Position numbers and translations under genes: made by a program
Notes under the pieces: model-generated
The model's input: only the letters and a program-made list of their open reading frames with translations
Told to the model about the DNA's origin: nothing
Databases searched by the model: none
Source: JBALVT01 sp047612385
GTDB taxonomy: Bacteria > Pseudomonadota > Gammaproteobacteria > Pseudomonadales > Halieaceae
Assembly: GCA_047612385.1 (NCBI GenBank)
Contig: JBLGAR010000156.1
Location: 1 to 10,184, forward strand
DNA: 10,184 nt
Reading direction: 5' to 3'
In this document: piece by piece, positions 1-5,933 of the stretch
Layout: each line of letters begins with the position of its first letter
How positions within the stretch are numbered: the first letter of the stretch is position 1

Positions 1-686
1 TTGAGCGGGAGCTTGACGCACTGCGCAAAGAAATGACCGCGATCACCAAGCGGTACACACTGGAATATATTAACAAGCAGCCCGCGTTGAGAGCGATACC
101 GGAGCGTATAGAGAAGCTAGAGACTGAGCTGGATGCACGGCTTAGCGAAGGGCAGGCTATTGAGCTGGCAAGCGCCGCTCAAGCTTATTCTGCTGCCCTG
201 ACCACAGTACAAGACCTGCGACTTAGACTGAACGAGCACAAAGAAAACGTATCTAGATTCAACCGGGTCTACGCGACACATGAAGCTTTGGTTGAGGACC
301 TTTCTGGGCTAGAGCAGTTAAGTCGACAGATGCAGGCGCGTCTTGTTCAGGTAGAGGTTCAGCAAGTGAATAAATACCCGCAAGTAACGGTGATCGAGCG
401 ACCGAGGAGATCCCAACACATCGGCCCCAACTACGCTATGTTGCTAGGGGGTACGGCGTTGGCTGCTGTTGGTTTCGGGCTCTTTTGTGTCTGGTTGTAT
501 GGATTCCTAGGGCATGAACAGAAACAACCGGCCTACGTCACTCTATCTGGAGTATCAATATATCCTCAAGATTCTGGTGTTGGACTCGCTCACATGGGCC
601 CTGAAGATCCTCGGGTGGAGCGACCCGATACTCGGTTGTTACGTGGCGATCAAGAACACCCCGACAAGACAGCTCCGCTCGAATAG
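1..686 (+). CDS. GumC/Wzz-like exopolysaccharide chain-length/export protein, C-terminal part (5' end outside window)
   Basis: Inner-membrane polysaccharide co-polymerase (GumC/Wzz/GNVR type), a family that governs polymer length and export of surface polysaccharides. The reading frame is open from base 3 with no stop, so the ATG at 33 is an internal methionine and the true start lies upstream. Seen: a charged, heptad-like coiled-coil segment (about bases 60-370), then the family-typical block ending YPQVTVIERPRR before the membrane. A single transmembrane segment follows (about bases 430-510, NYAMLLGG to VWLYGFLG), then a 57-residue hydrophilic tail starting near bases 514-560 (AYVTLSGVSIYPQD). 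No Walker A motif or tyrosine cluster follows, so this is not a fused BY-kinase. The stop is TAG at 684-686. Family assignment is inferred from layout and the pre-membrane block. The partner glycosyltransferase and export genes, if any, would lie to the left. Confidence 0.75.
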   Translation, partial: ERELDALRKEMTAITKRYTLEYINKQPALRAIPERIEKLETELDARLSEGQAIELASAAQAYSAALTTVQDLRLRLNEHKENVSRFNRVYATHEALVEDLSGLEQLSRQMQARLVQVEVQQVNKYPQVTVIERPRRSQHIGPNYAMLLGGTALAAVGFGLFCVWLYGFLGHEQKQPAYVTLSGVSIYPQDSGVGLAHMGPEDPRVERPDTRLLRGDQEHPDKTAPLE

Positions 687-880
687 CTCCAGACGAACCG
701 CCAGTCGGTCGGCTTACTGCAGTGATAGTGAGATGGTTTTAGTGGCCTTGAAATGTTAAGCGTATACTATTTTTTTAAAAGATTTCTGTAGGCAAATGCT
801 ACTTTGATGCAAATAAAATGCTCTCGGGCGAGCGGGAGGGAGCTCTGCCGCCTAAGGTACCTACTCTAGATCGATCCGCG
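687..880. other. Noncoding stretch between GumC-like gene and insertion sequence
   Basis: No credible gene here. An AT-rich patch (about 760-785) contains TATACTAT followed by a run of T; it resembles a -10 box but has no -35 at proper distance. The last 46 bases before the IS hold an unusual cluster of six-base palindromes (GAGCTC 840, GGTACC 856, TCTAGA 865, ATCGAT 870, GCTAGC 880). Before the IS arrived, this DNA lay directly beyond the 3' end of the small minus-strand membrane gene now at 2559-2816. Confidence 0.6.
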
Positions 881-903
881 CTAGCTAGTGCCTATCCATA
901 AAC
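881..903 (+). repeat. IS left terminal inverted repeat with flanking target sequence
   Basis: Pairs with 2544-2566: the outer ten bases (CTAGCTAGTG) are identical to the reverse complement of the right end and TCCATAAA is also shared, with four mismatches in 23. The outer eight bases are at least partly duplicated target. Confidence 0.9.
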
Positions 904-1014
904 GTTCAATCCATTGAAATATAAGGAAATATTTTCGTAAGGCATTAAAAAATCCTCTTGAATTTGTTAAGTTAAAGGCGCGAACAAAAACAAAACAAAC
1001 TAAAAGGATTCCGC

Positions 1015-2355
1015 ATGCGAGAGACCTGCGTTGCTCAGGCAAGTATATTTGAAAACTACTCAAAACACGGATTTGGCACTCAGCTTCGGGCGTTATCAAA
1101 TCGACTGTATCAACATCCAGAAATACTACCCATGGTCGCCGATGATCTCATCGATGCGTCAGTAGCCAAGGTAGGTCGAACAGGTTTAACCGTTGAAAAT
1201 ATTTTTCGATGCATGCTCTTGAAACAGCATTTGCGCCTCAGCTACGAGCAGTTGGCGTTTCATTTGTCGGACTCGATAACCTACCGTACGTTTGCCCGGC
1301 TGTCTGTCACAGCAATGCCCAGTCGATTCGGGCTACAGTCAACTATACGGAGTATCAAGCCAGAAACACTGGAAAAAGTGCATGAGACCCTCTCTATCAG
1401 TTGGCTCAAAGCAGGCATACTATCACTGGAAAAATTACGTATCGATAGCGCGTTTGTCGCCATTACTTTTGCGCGACCCAGTGAAAGTCAACTCCTGAAT
1501 GATGGTGTTCGAGTGCTCAGCCGCCTGTTGATGAAAGGCAAAAATATCACTGGGGTAAAGATTCGCTTTACGGACCAGCGCAAAGTCTCGATGTCGTTGG
1601 CATTTCAGATTTTTAACGCGAAAAAGGCTAGAAAAGAAGAGCTCTACCCAAAGTTGTTGCAGATTGTAAAAATTGTCCTGAAGCAAGGAGAGCGGGAACT
1701 GGACGCCGTAGAAGTGGGTGCTTTCGACTCTGATAAAAAGAGGCAATGGGTAAGTCAGGTAGAACAGTACAGAGATTTAACAATGAAAGCCATCAACCAA
1801 GCAGAGCGCCGCGTCATCCAGGGGAAGAGTGTCCATTCATCAGAGAAAGTCGTGAGCTTATTAGAGTCACACACCGATATTATCGTCAAAGGATTTCGTG
1901 ACGTTCAATATGGCCATAAGATAAGTTTGAGCAGTGAGAGAAGCGGATTCATCACGTACCTCTGCATTGAAAAAGGGAACCCGGCGGACTTCAGCTTGTT
2001 CATGCCGGTGCTAGATTTTCACCAGTCGAAGCAGCACCGCCTACCGCACTCGGTGGTGGCTGACGGTGGCTATGCCAGGCAAGAGAATGTGGAAAAAGGA
2101 AGGGGGCTGGGTGATAAGCGTGTGGTCTTTTATAAGCCGGTCGGTTTATCACTTCACGCCATGGGCGTTAAATTGAAAACGTTTACTCGATTGCGCCATT
2201 TTCGGGCGGGCGTCGAAGGGAATATTTCAGAACTAAAAAGAGCATTTGGTGCAAAAAAAGCCAATTGGAAAGGACTGGCTGGCTTTAAAGCTTACGTCTG
2301 GTCGTCGGTTCTGAGCTACAACCTGATGCGCTTGGCGAGGCTCGACTCCGGCTAA
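1015..2355 (+). CDS. DDE transposase of the insertion sequence (ISNCY-like, IS5-superfamily fold)
   Basis: A 446-residue transposase that would bind the IS ends and catalyse their cleavage and strand transfer. The N-terminus (MRETCVAQASIFENY, then a predicted helical domain with LTVENIFRCMLLKQHLRLSYEQLAFHL at about 58-84) resembles the start of ISNCY/IS1182-type transposases. Candidate catalytic triad: D144 in RIDSAFV, D350 in VVADGGYA, E401 in FRAGVEGNISELKR. The conserved HTDIIVKGFRDVQYGHK block (about 286-302) precedes the second aspartate, and the KGLAGFKAYVWSSVLSYNL block lies near the C-terminus. The ATG at 1015 is preceded by AAAAGGATT at a workable distance and matches the expected family N-terminus. 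No frameshift or internal stop is seen, so it is probably functional. No -35/-10 pair for it stands out. Confidence 0.93.
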   Translation: MRETCVAQASIFENYSKHGFGTQLRALSNRLYQHPEILPMVADDLIDASVAKVGRTGLTVENIFRCMLLKQHLRLSYEQLAFHLSDSITYRTFARLSVTAMPSRFGLQSTIRSIKPETLEKVHETLSISWLKAGILSLEKLRIDSAFVAITFARPSESQLLNDGVRVLSRLLMKGKNITGVKIRFTDQRKVSMSLAFQIFNAKKARKEELYPKLLQIVKIVLKQGERELDAVEVGAFDSDKKRQWVSQVEQYRDLTMKAINQAERRVIQGKSVHSSEKVVSLLESHTDIIVKGFRDVQYGHKISLSSERSGFITYLCIEKGNPADFSLFMPVLDFHQSKQHRLPHSVVADGGYARQENVEKGRGLGDKRVVFYKPVGLSLHAMGVKLKTFTRLRHFRAGVEGNISELKRAFGAKKANWKGLAGFKAYVWSSVLSYNLMRLARLDSG

Positions 2356-2543
2356 GCTAAGCGGTAGTGCCGGCTGAGAAATATCTTTAGGCTTATGGGC
2401 AGTGCAGCGGAGATCTGCGACAAAAATTCAGGATAATAGACCATCAAGTGACGATTCACTTCAGTTCATGACCGCTACGAACCCCGAAGAAGTATGAACC
2501 GGAACGGAAAGATTAACACAGGGTGTTTTTTCAAAAAACACCC
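2356..2543 (+). other. Palindrome-rich noncoding tail of the IS
   Basis: The roughly 190 bases between the transposase stop and the right terminal repeat have no ORF of note but hold three inverted repeats: AAGTGA-CGAT-TCACTT (2446-2461), GTTCAT (2464-2469) paired with ATGAAC (2494-2499), and a perfect 23-base palindrome with arms GGGTGTTTTTT and AAAAAACACCC (2521-2543) touching the right terminal repeat. They may be transposase-binding or RNA structures; function unknown. Confidence 0.6.
2521..2543. repeat. Perfect 23-base palindrome next to the IS right end
   Basis: Arms GGGTGTTTTTT and AAAAAACACCC flank one central base, immediately inside the right terminal repeat. RNA from either strand could fold it, but no U-run follows on either strand, so it is not a typical intrinsic terminator. 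It could block transcription entering the IS or be a protein site. Confidence 0.7.
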
Positions 2544-2566
2544 ATTTATGGACGGACACTAGCTAG
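2544..2566 (-). repeat. IS right terminal inverted repeat with flanking target sequence
   Basis: Reverse complement of 881-903 with four mismatches in 23. The outermost bases 2559-2566 (CTAGCTAG) also contain the stop codon of the small minus-strand gene. Confidence 0.9.
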
Positions 2567-2816
2567 TTTTTTTCTTAGCCGCCTTGGCAAGAATGCCCAG
2601 GGTCAAACTGCCGCCTGCCAACCAAAACAAAAGGAAACCGGGAGCGATGCTCAATGACATAGACTCCGACTCGGCGGGGCTCCAGCTAGAGATAAAATAC
2701 ACCACCAGAAGCAGAGCTACTGCCAGAACATAACGCAGGCTTGCAGAGCGTTTTTGTTCCTGGTTTGACGGTTCCGTATTTTGTGGGGCTTGGGTGTTCA
2801 GTACTTCAGCTTTCAT
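2559..2816 (-). CDS. Small two-helix membrane protein, unknown function, abutting the IS
   Basis: I do not recognise this 85-residue protein. It has a polar, Gln/Glu/Asn-rich N-terminus (about 1-26), a hydrophobic segment at about 28-44 (RYVLAVALLLVVYFISSW), a short acidic loop (SPAESES), a second hydrophobic segment at about 55-77 (SIAPGFLLFWLAGGSLTLGILA) and a Lys-rich end (KAAKKKTS). It should be an inner-membrane protein with two helices and probably both ends in the cytoplasm. The ATG at 2814-2816 is chosen because AAAGGAT lies 6-7 bases upstream (2823-2828); a TTG two codons earlier overlaps that site and is less likely. The stop TAG (2559-2561) lies in the CTAGCTAG at the IS edge, so the last two codons and stop are target or IS sequence. 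It is divergent from the ElyC-like gene, and an FNR-like box with a matched -10 lies upstream. Confidence 0.7.
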   Translation of the reverse strand: MKAEVLNTQAPQNTEPSNQEQKRSASLRYVLAVALLLVVYFISSWSPAESESMSLSIAPGFLLFWLAGGSLTLGILAKAAKKKTS

Positions 2817-2883
2817 AATCAATCCTTTAGATGCTATCCCAGATAGATTTCATCCATAATCCAAAACTTGACCTAGGAAAGTG

Positions 2884-2925
2884 AGCATAGACTATCGCCG
2901 GGCTTTTGCAGCTGATATAGATCAA
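2884..2925 (-). promoter_or_regulatory. FNR/Anr-like box with correctly placed -10 for the small membrane gene
   Basis: On the minus strand TTGATCTATATCAG (2925-2912) matches the FNR/Anr consensus TTGAT-N4-ATCAA at nine of ten positions, with one half perfect. Exactly 22 bases further lies TATGCT (2889-2884), four of six matches to TATAAT. That is the spacing of a class II activated promoter (site centred at -41.5). Predicted start of transcription is near 2877, giving a leader of about 60 bases before the ATG at 2816. Inference from motif and spacing only. Confidence 0.45.
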
Positions 2926-3014
2926 ATCTGCGGATTGGTTCGCAGTTTATTTCCATGGTCTGCGAGCTTAGGCCTGAAATATACTTTCGGACTAATTCTA
3001 AAGGACTAGAGCCG

Positions 3015-3032
3015 GTCGTCCAGAAGGACGAC
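3015..3032 (+). promoter_or_regulatory. Hairpin burying the ribosome binding site of the ElyC-like gene
   Basis: Perfect 7-bp stem GTCGTCC / GGACGAC with a four-base AGAA loop. The only Shine-Dalgarno-like sequence before the GTG start at 3041 (AGAAGGA, 3022-3028) is formed by the loop and the 3' arm. If folded in mRNA it would limit ribosome access. No U-run follows, so it is not an intrinsic terminator. Confidence 0.5.
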
Positions 3033-3040
3033 ACGCTCCT

Positions 3041-3850
3041 GTGATAGACTTTCAGCAACTCGCTAATAGTCTTATAAATAATATGTTCAGCTATTCTTTC
3101 GTCAAATTCTTATCGTTGTTTTCATACCCTATCATTCAGGTTGTGTGCCTGATGTCTGTCGGCATTTTCCAAGCCCTTAGAAACCGGCTGCGTATGGCAC
3201 TCACTTTCTTTTGTCTTTCTCTTTTTTGGCTTTGGGTTTGCTCGATGCCTTTTATCGCGGGGCAATTAATGGGGGTCTTGGAGAAAGGTTATCCTCCCCA
3301 GGCGGCCGAAACATTGCCGGAAGCGGATGTGATTGTTTTACTCGGTGGAGCAATCCGTGGAAAAGTGTCGAGTGAGACCTTGTCCGATATGAGCGGGTTA
3401 GGAGATCGGCTCATTTTTGCCGTCGCTGCCTATAAAGCGGGGAAGGCTCCGCTAATTCTGGTAACCGGTGGAGCGCCTGAAGGGTATGACTCGGAGGCCG
3501 CTCAGATACGAGATATTCTTGTCGTTATGGGCGTTGCCCGTGACAATATAATTTTGGAGACGCGCAATCGTGTAACTTTGGATAACCGCCGATATATTCC
3601 GGAGACCTTGAGATCGATTGGCGCAGATTCTATCTTGCTAGTGACATCGGCCTTTCATATGCGTCGGGCCATGTGGGTTTTTGAGCCTCTGGGGTTCAGC
3701 GTCTTTCCTGCGCCATCTGATCACCAGGTATTGTTAGCCCGCGAATCGATAAGCCCGTGGGACTTTGTTCCCAGCGTGGGTGCGTTGCAACGATCAACCT
3801 GGGCCATTCATGAAACTCTTGGTTACCTATACTACTCTTTACAGGAGTAG
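3041..3850 (+). CDS. ElyC/SanA/YdcF-family (DUF218) membrane protein
   Basis: A 269-residue protein with two N-terminal membrane helices (about 27-45 and 50-74) and a DUF218 domain at about 95-255. Seen motifs: ADVIVLLGGAIRGK (95-108), LILVTGGAPEG (138-148), SEAAQIRDIL (151-160), a diverged ETRNRVTLDNRRY block (163-175; often E-S-R-S-x-N-T-x-E-N) and LLVTSAFHMRRAM (189-201). E. coli ElyC, of this family, affects envelope polysaccharide and peptidoglycan balance; the biochemical activity is not settled. The GTG at 3041 is used because AGAAGGA lies about 12 bases upstream; the in-frame ATG at 3083 (MFSYSFVK) is a real alternative, lacks a Shine-Dalgarno site, and would still keep both helices. 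It is first in a rightward set, with the next start six bases after its stop. Confidence 0.85.
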   Translation: MIDFQQLANSLINNMFSYSFVKFLSLFSYPIIQVVCLMSVGIFQALRNRLRMALTFFCLSLFWLWVCSMPFIAGQLMGVLEKGYPPQAAETLPEADVIVLLGGAIRGKVSSETLSDMSGLGDRLIFAVAAYKAGKAPLILVTGGAPEGYDSEAAQIRDILVVMGVARDNIILETRNRVTLDNRRYIPETLRSIGADSILLVTSAFHMRRAMWVFEPLGFSVFPAPSDHQVLLARESISPWDFVPSVGALQRSTWAIHETLGYLYYSLQE

Positions 3851-3856
3851 CGCTCG

Positions 3857-4366
3857 ATGAGCCTGGATTTTATGGATACCCACTTAAAAGATAGATCTGC
3901 AATAGCACCGACTGTTGAGGTTGTAATAGAGGTGCCACGCGGCAGCTTTGTAAAGAGAGGCAGTTCAGGTGAATTTGATTTCTGGTCCCCTATCCCATGC
4001 CCGTTTAACTATGGTTCCGTCCATCAGTATATCGGAGGAGAGGGGGATTTTTTGGATGCGGTAGTACTGGGTCCGCGCCTACCTGGGGGCAGTGTAGTAA
4101 ACGTCAATGCTTACGGCTCCGTGGGTCTTTCCGAGCGCTTTATGTGCGATGACAAGCTAATCTGTGCCCTCGATCCTATATCCGCTAGAGATAAACGCAA
4201 TGTGCTGCTCTTTTTCCGATTCTACGCTTTTTGCAAAGGCCTCCTCAATGTAGCTCGTGGTCAATCTGGCCCCTCACGTTGTGATGGCTGGGGAGAGGCA
4301 GCAGCTGCCATTGCCAAAGCAAAGCCAACTTCTGATCGTGAACACCGGCCCAGAATCAGTTATTAG
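3857..4366 (+). CDS. Divergent class A (family I) inorganic-pyrophosphatase-like protein
   Basis: A 169-residue protein with the pattern of soluble inorganic pyrophosphatase, which hydrolyses PPi to phosphate with Mg2+. Seen: VEVVIEVPRGSFVK (20-33, equivalent of IEIP...K), CPFNYGSV (48-55), EGDFLDAVVLGP (62-73, for DGDPxDVLVL), PGGSVVNVNAYGSVGL, DDKLICAL (98-105, for DxKIIAV) and GWGEAAAAIAKA near the C-terminus (for GWxxAxxA). Differences from the E. coli enzyme: first Asp of DGDxxD is Glu62, a second Asp before DxK appears to be Glu93, and about seven residues are missing between K33 and NYG, removing the equivalents of E31 and R43. Activity may be altered or lost. ATG at 3857 has GGAG (3843-3846) about ten bases upstream. 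Tight coupling to the ElyC-like gene implies co-expression. Confidence 0.78.
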   Translation: MSLDFMDTHLKDRSAIAPTVEVVIEVPRGSFVKRGSSGEFDFWSPIPCPFNYGSVHQYIGGEGDFLDAVVLGPRLPGGSVVNVNAYGSVGLSERFMCDDKLICALDPISARDKRNVLLFFRFYAFCKGLLNVARGQSGPSRCDGWGEAAAAIAKAKPTSDREHRPRISY

Positions 4367-4434
4367 CCCCAGACTTTTAGTGATAACTTCACCCTACGCA
4401 GCTATTCGAGCCGCTAACTATTGCAGAAAACCCT

Positions 4435-5919
4435 ATGACTGATTCACCACCGGATATCAATGCCCCTTCTTTACTGGACCCGACAGATTGGGCGGCGTAT
4501 CGGCAAGAAGCGCATCGGGCGCTGGACCTTGCACTCGACCATGTTCAGAACCGGCCTCAACAGCCAGTTTGGCAAGAAATACCCAATAAGATCAAAGTAT
4601 TGAACGATCCTCTGCCGGTTGCGGGCTCGCCCATGGATGCACTGCTCGGACAACTCCAGGAGAACGTTTTACCCTACACGCTAGGAAATGTTCATCCGCG
4701 ATTTTGGGGCTGGGTTCACGGCTCGGGAACACCCAGTGCTGTTGTCTCCCAAATGATGATGGCCGCGATCAATGCCAACATGGGCGGGCGGGACCACGCT
4801 CCAATGTATCTTGAAAAACAGGTGATTCAGTGGATTTTGAATCTGTTTGGTTTCCCCGGCAATGCCAGCGGTATTATGTGTACCGGAACCTCTACGGCAA
4901 CTTTGCTAGGGCTTTCCGTAGCCAGGCAGCGCGCGGCAGGGGTTAACTTTCGAGCGGCGGGTAATGGCTCACTTGACTTGGTCGCTTACACCTCGTCGCA
5001 GTCTCATGTATCAGTAAGCAAAGCGATGCAATTGATGGGATTGGGTTCAAACGCATTGCGCAGTGTACCGGTGCGTGAAGACTACACCATGGATTGCATG
5101 TCGCTCGCCGAAATAATGGCCAGCGATCTCGCGAACGGGTTGACCCCATTTGCGGTCGTTTCTGTAATCGGTGCAGTAAACACCGGGGCAATAGACGATC
5201 TTGTCACTATCAATAGACTGTGCCGTGACGCGGGTATTTGGCACCATGTCGATGGCGCTTTCGGTGCGCTGGCTATTATGTCCGATAGTCTTAAACCTTT
5301 GCTGGCGGGTATCAGTGATGCGGATTCTATAGCCTTCGATTTTCATAAGTGGATGCATGTTGGTTATGCAGCCGGATGCTTGCTTGTTCGTGACGAAGCC
5401 GTCCATCGGGAAACCTTCGAAGCTTTCCCCGCTTACTTGCAAAGTGAGGCGCGGGGCTTGGCTGCCGGTGCGCCCTGGCCCAGCGCTTATGGTATCGAAC
5501 TGTCCAGAGGTTTCAGCGCACTGAGTGTGTGGTTTACACTAAAAGAGCAGGGCGTAAAAAAACTCGGTCTTGCCATTCAACGCAACTGCTTACAGGCGCA
5601 GTGGCTGGGACAAAAAGTAGTCGGTGATCGCTCTTTGGAATTATTGGCACCGGTAGCGCTCAACATAGTGTGTTTCAGGCGTACTGCGAACGGGCTATCG
5701 CTTGAGCAGCTCAATGAGCTCAATAGGGGTATTGTGGTGGAGTTGCACTGTCGGTCTTTGGCTGTACCCTCTTTAACAACGCTCAATGGTGTCAATGCGA
5801 TTAGGGTGTGTATTTGTAATCACAGAACGCGCCGCGACGATTTACAAGCCCTGTTGGATGCCGTGTTGCAAATTGCAGATGAGCTGCTTAGCGGGGGTGC
5901 GCCGCTGGATTCTGCGTAG
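4435..5919 (+). CDS. PLP-dependent group II amino-acid decarboxylase (aromatic-L-amino-acid/glutamate decarboxylase superfamily)
   Basis: Cytosolic fold-type I PLP enzyme of 494 residues, normal length for the family; removes the alpha-carboxyl group of an amino acid. Seen: NVHPRFWGWVHGSGTP (85-100), CTGTSTATLLGL (159-170, cofactor phosphate binding), SSQSHVSVSKAMQLMGLG (197-214, His201 stacking on PLP), HVDGAFG (271-277, Asp273 to pyridine N) and DFHKWMHVGYAAGC (302-315, Lys305 the Schiff-base lysine). A conserved RGFSALSVWFTLKEQG block follows at about 359-374. Substrate cannot be fixed from sequence; aromatic amino acids, glutamate and aspartate are options. The segment after HKW reads HVGYAAG, whereas relatives I recall read PYDAG. 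The ATG at 4435 is the only usable start before an in-frame TAA (4384-4386) and has no Shine-Dalgarno site. It lies 68 bases after the pyrophosphatase-like gene and converges on the GGDEF-EAL gene. Confidence 0.9.
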   Translation: MTDSPPDINAPSLLDPTDWAAYRQEAHRALDLALDHVQNRPQQPVWQEIPNKIKVLNDPLPVAGSPMDALLGQLQENVLPYTLGNVHPRFWGWVHGSGTPSAVVSQMMMAAINANMGGRDHAPMYLEKQVIQWILNLFGFPGNASGIMCTGTSTATLLGLSVARQRAAGVNFRAAGNGSLDLVAYTSSQSHVSVSKAMQLMGLGSNALRSVPVREDYTMDCMSLAEIMASDLANGLTPFAVVSVIGAVNTGAIDDLVTINRLCRDAGIWHHVDGAFGALAIMSDSLKPLLAGISDADSIAFDFHKWMHVGYAAGCLLVRDEAVHRETFEAFPAYLQSEARGLAAGAPWPSAYGIELSRGFSALSVWFTLKEQGVKKLGLAIQRNCLQAQWLGQKVVGDRSLELLAPVALNIVCFRRTANGLSLEQLNELNRGIVVELHCRSLAVPSLTTLNGVNAIRVCICNHRTRRDDLQALLDAVLQIADELLSGGAPLDSA

Positions 5920-5933
5920 CCTGGCCTAAAAAG

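Larger units (their letters stand above)
888..2559 (+). mobile_element. Complete insertion sequence, ISNCY/IS5-superfamily-like, about 1.67 kb
   Basis: One intact DDE transposase gene is bounded by matching terminal inverted repeats. Left end 881-903 reads CTAGCTAGTGCCTATCCATA and onward; the reverse complement of 2544-2566 reads CTAGCTAGTGTCCGTCCATA and onward, 19 of 23 identical. Because CTAGCTAG is its own reverse complement, target duplication and IS end cannot be separated by eye. Consistent solutions are an 8-bp CTAGCTAG, a 6-bp TAGCTA (used for these coordinates, giving ends GTG...CAC), a 4-bp AGCT, or a 4-bp CTAG with the IS at 885-2562. About 125 bases precede the transposase and 200 follow it. 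The element looks recent: the gene is unbroken and the flanking repeats are perfect. The family call comes from the transposase; subgroup uncertain. Confidence 0.88.

Noticed and set aside
514..759. 81-codon frame overlapping the GumC-like C-terminus
   Set aside because: Out of frame with a better-supported gene; no family features or ribosome binding site.
748..770. TTGAAA and TATACTAT as a promoter
   Set aside because: The spacer is only nine bases, too short for a sigma70 promoter, and no gene lies at a sensible distance.
2521..2543. Palindrome as an intrinsic terminator
   Set aside because: No U-run follows on either strand and the upper stem is all A-U.
5047..5442. 131-codon minus-strand frame inside the decarboxylase
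   Set aside because: Antisense to a gene with a full set of PLP motifs; no protein features.
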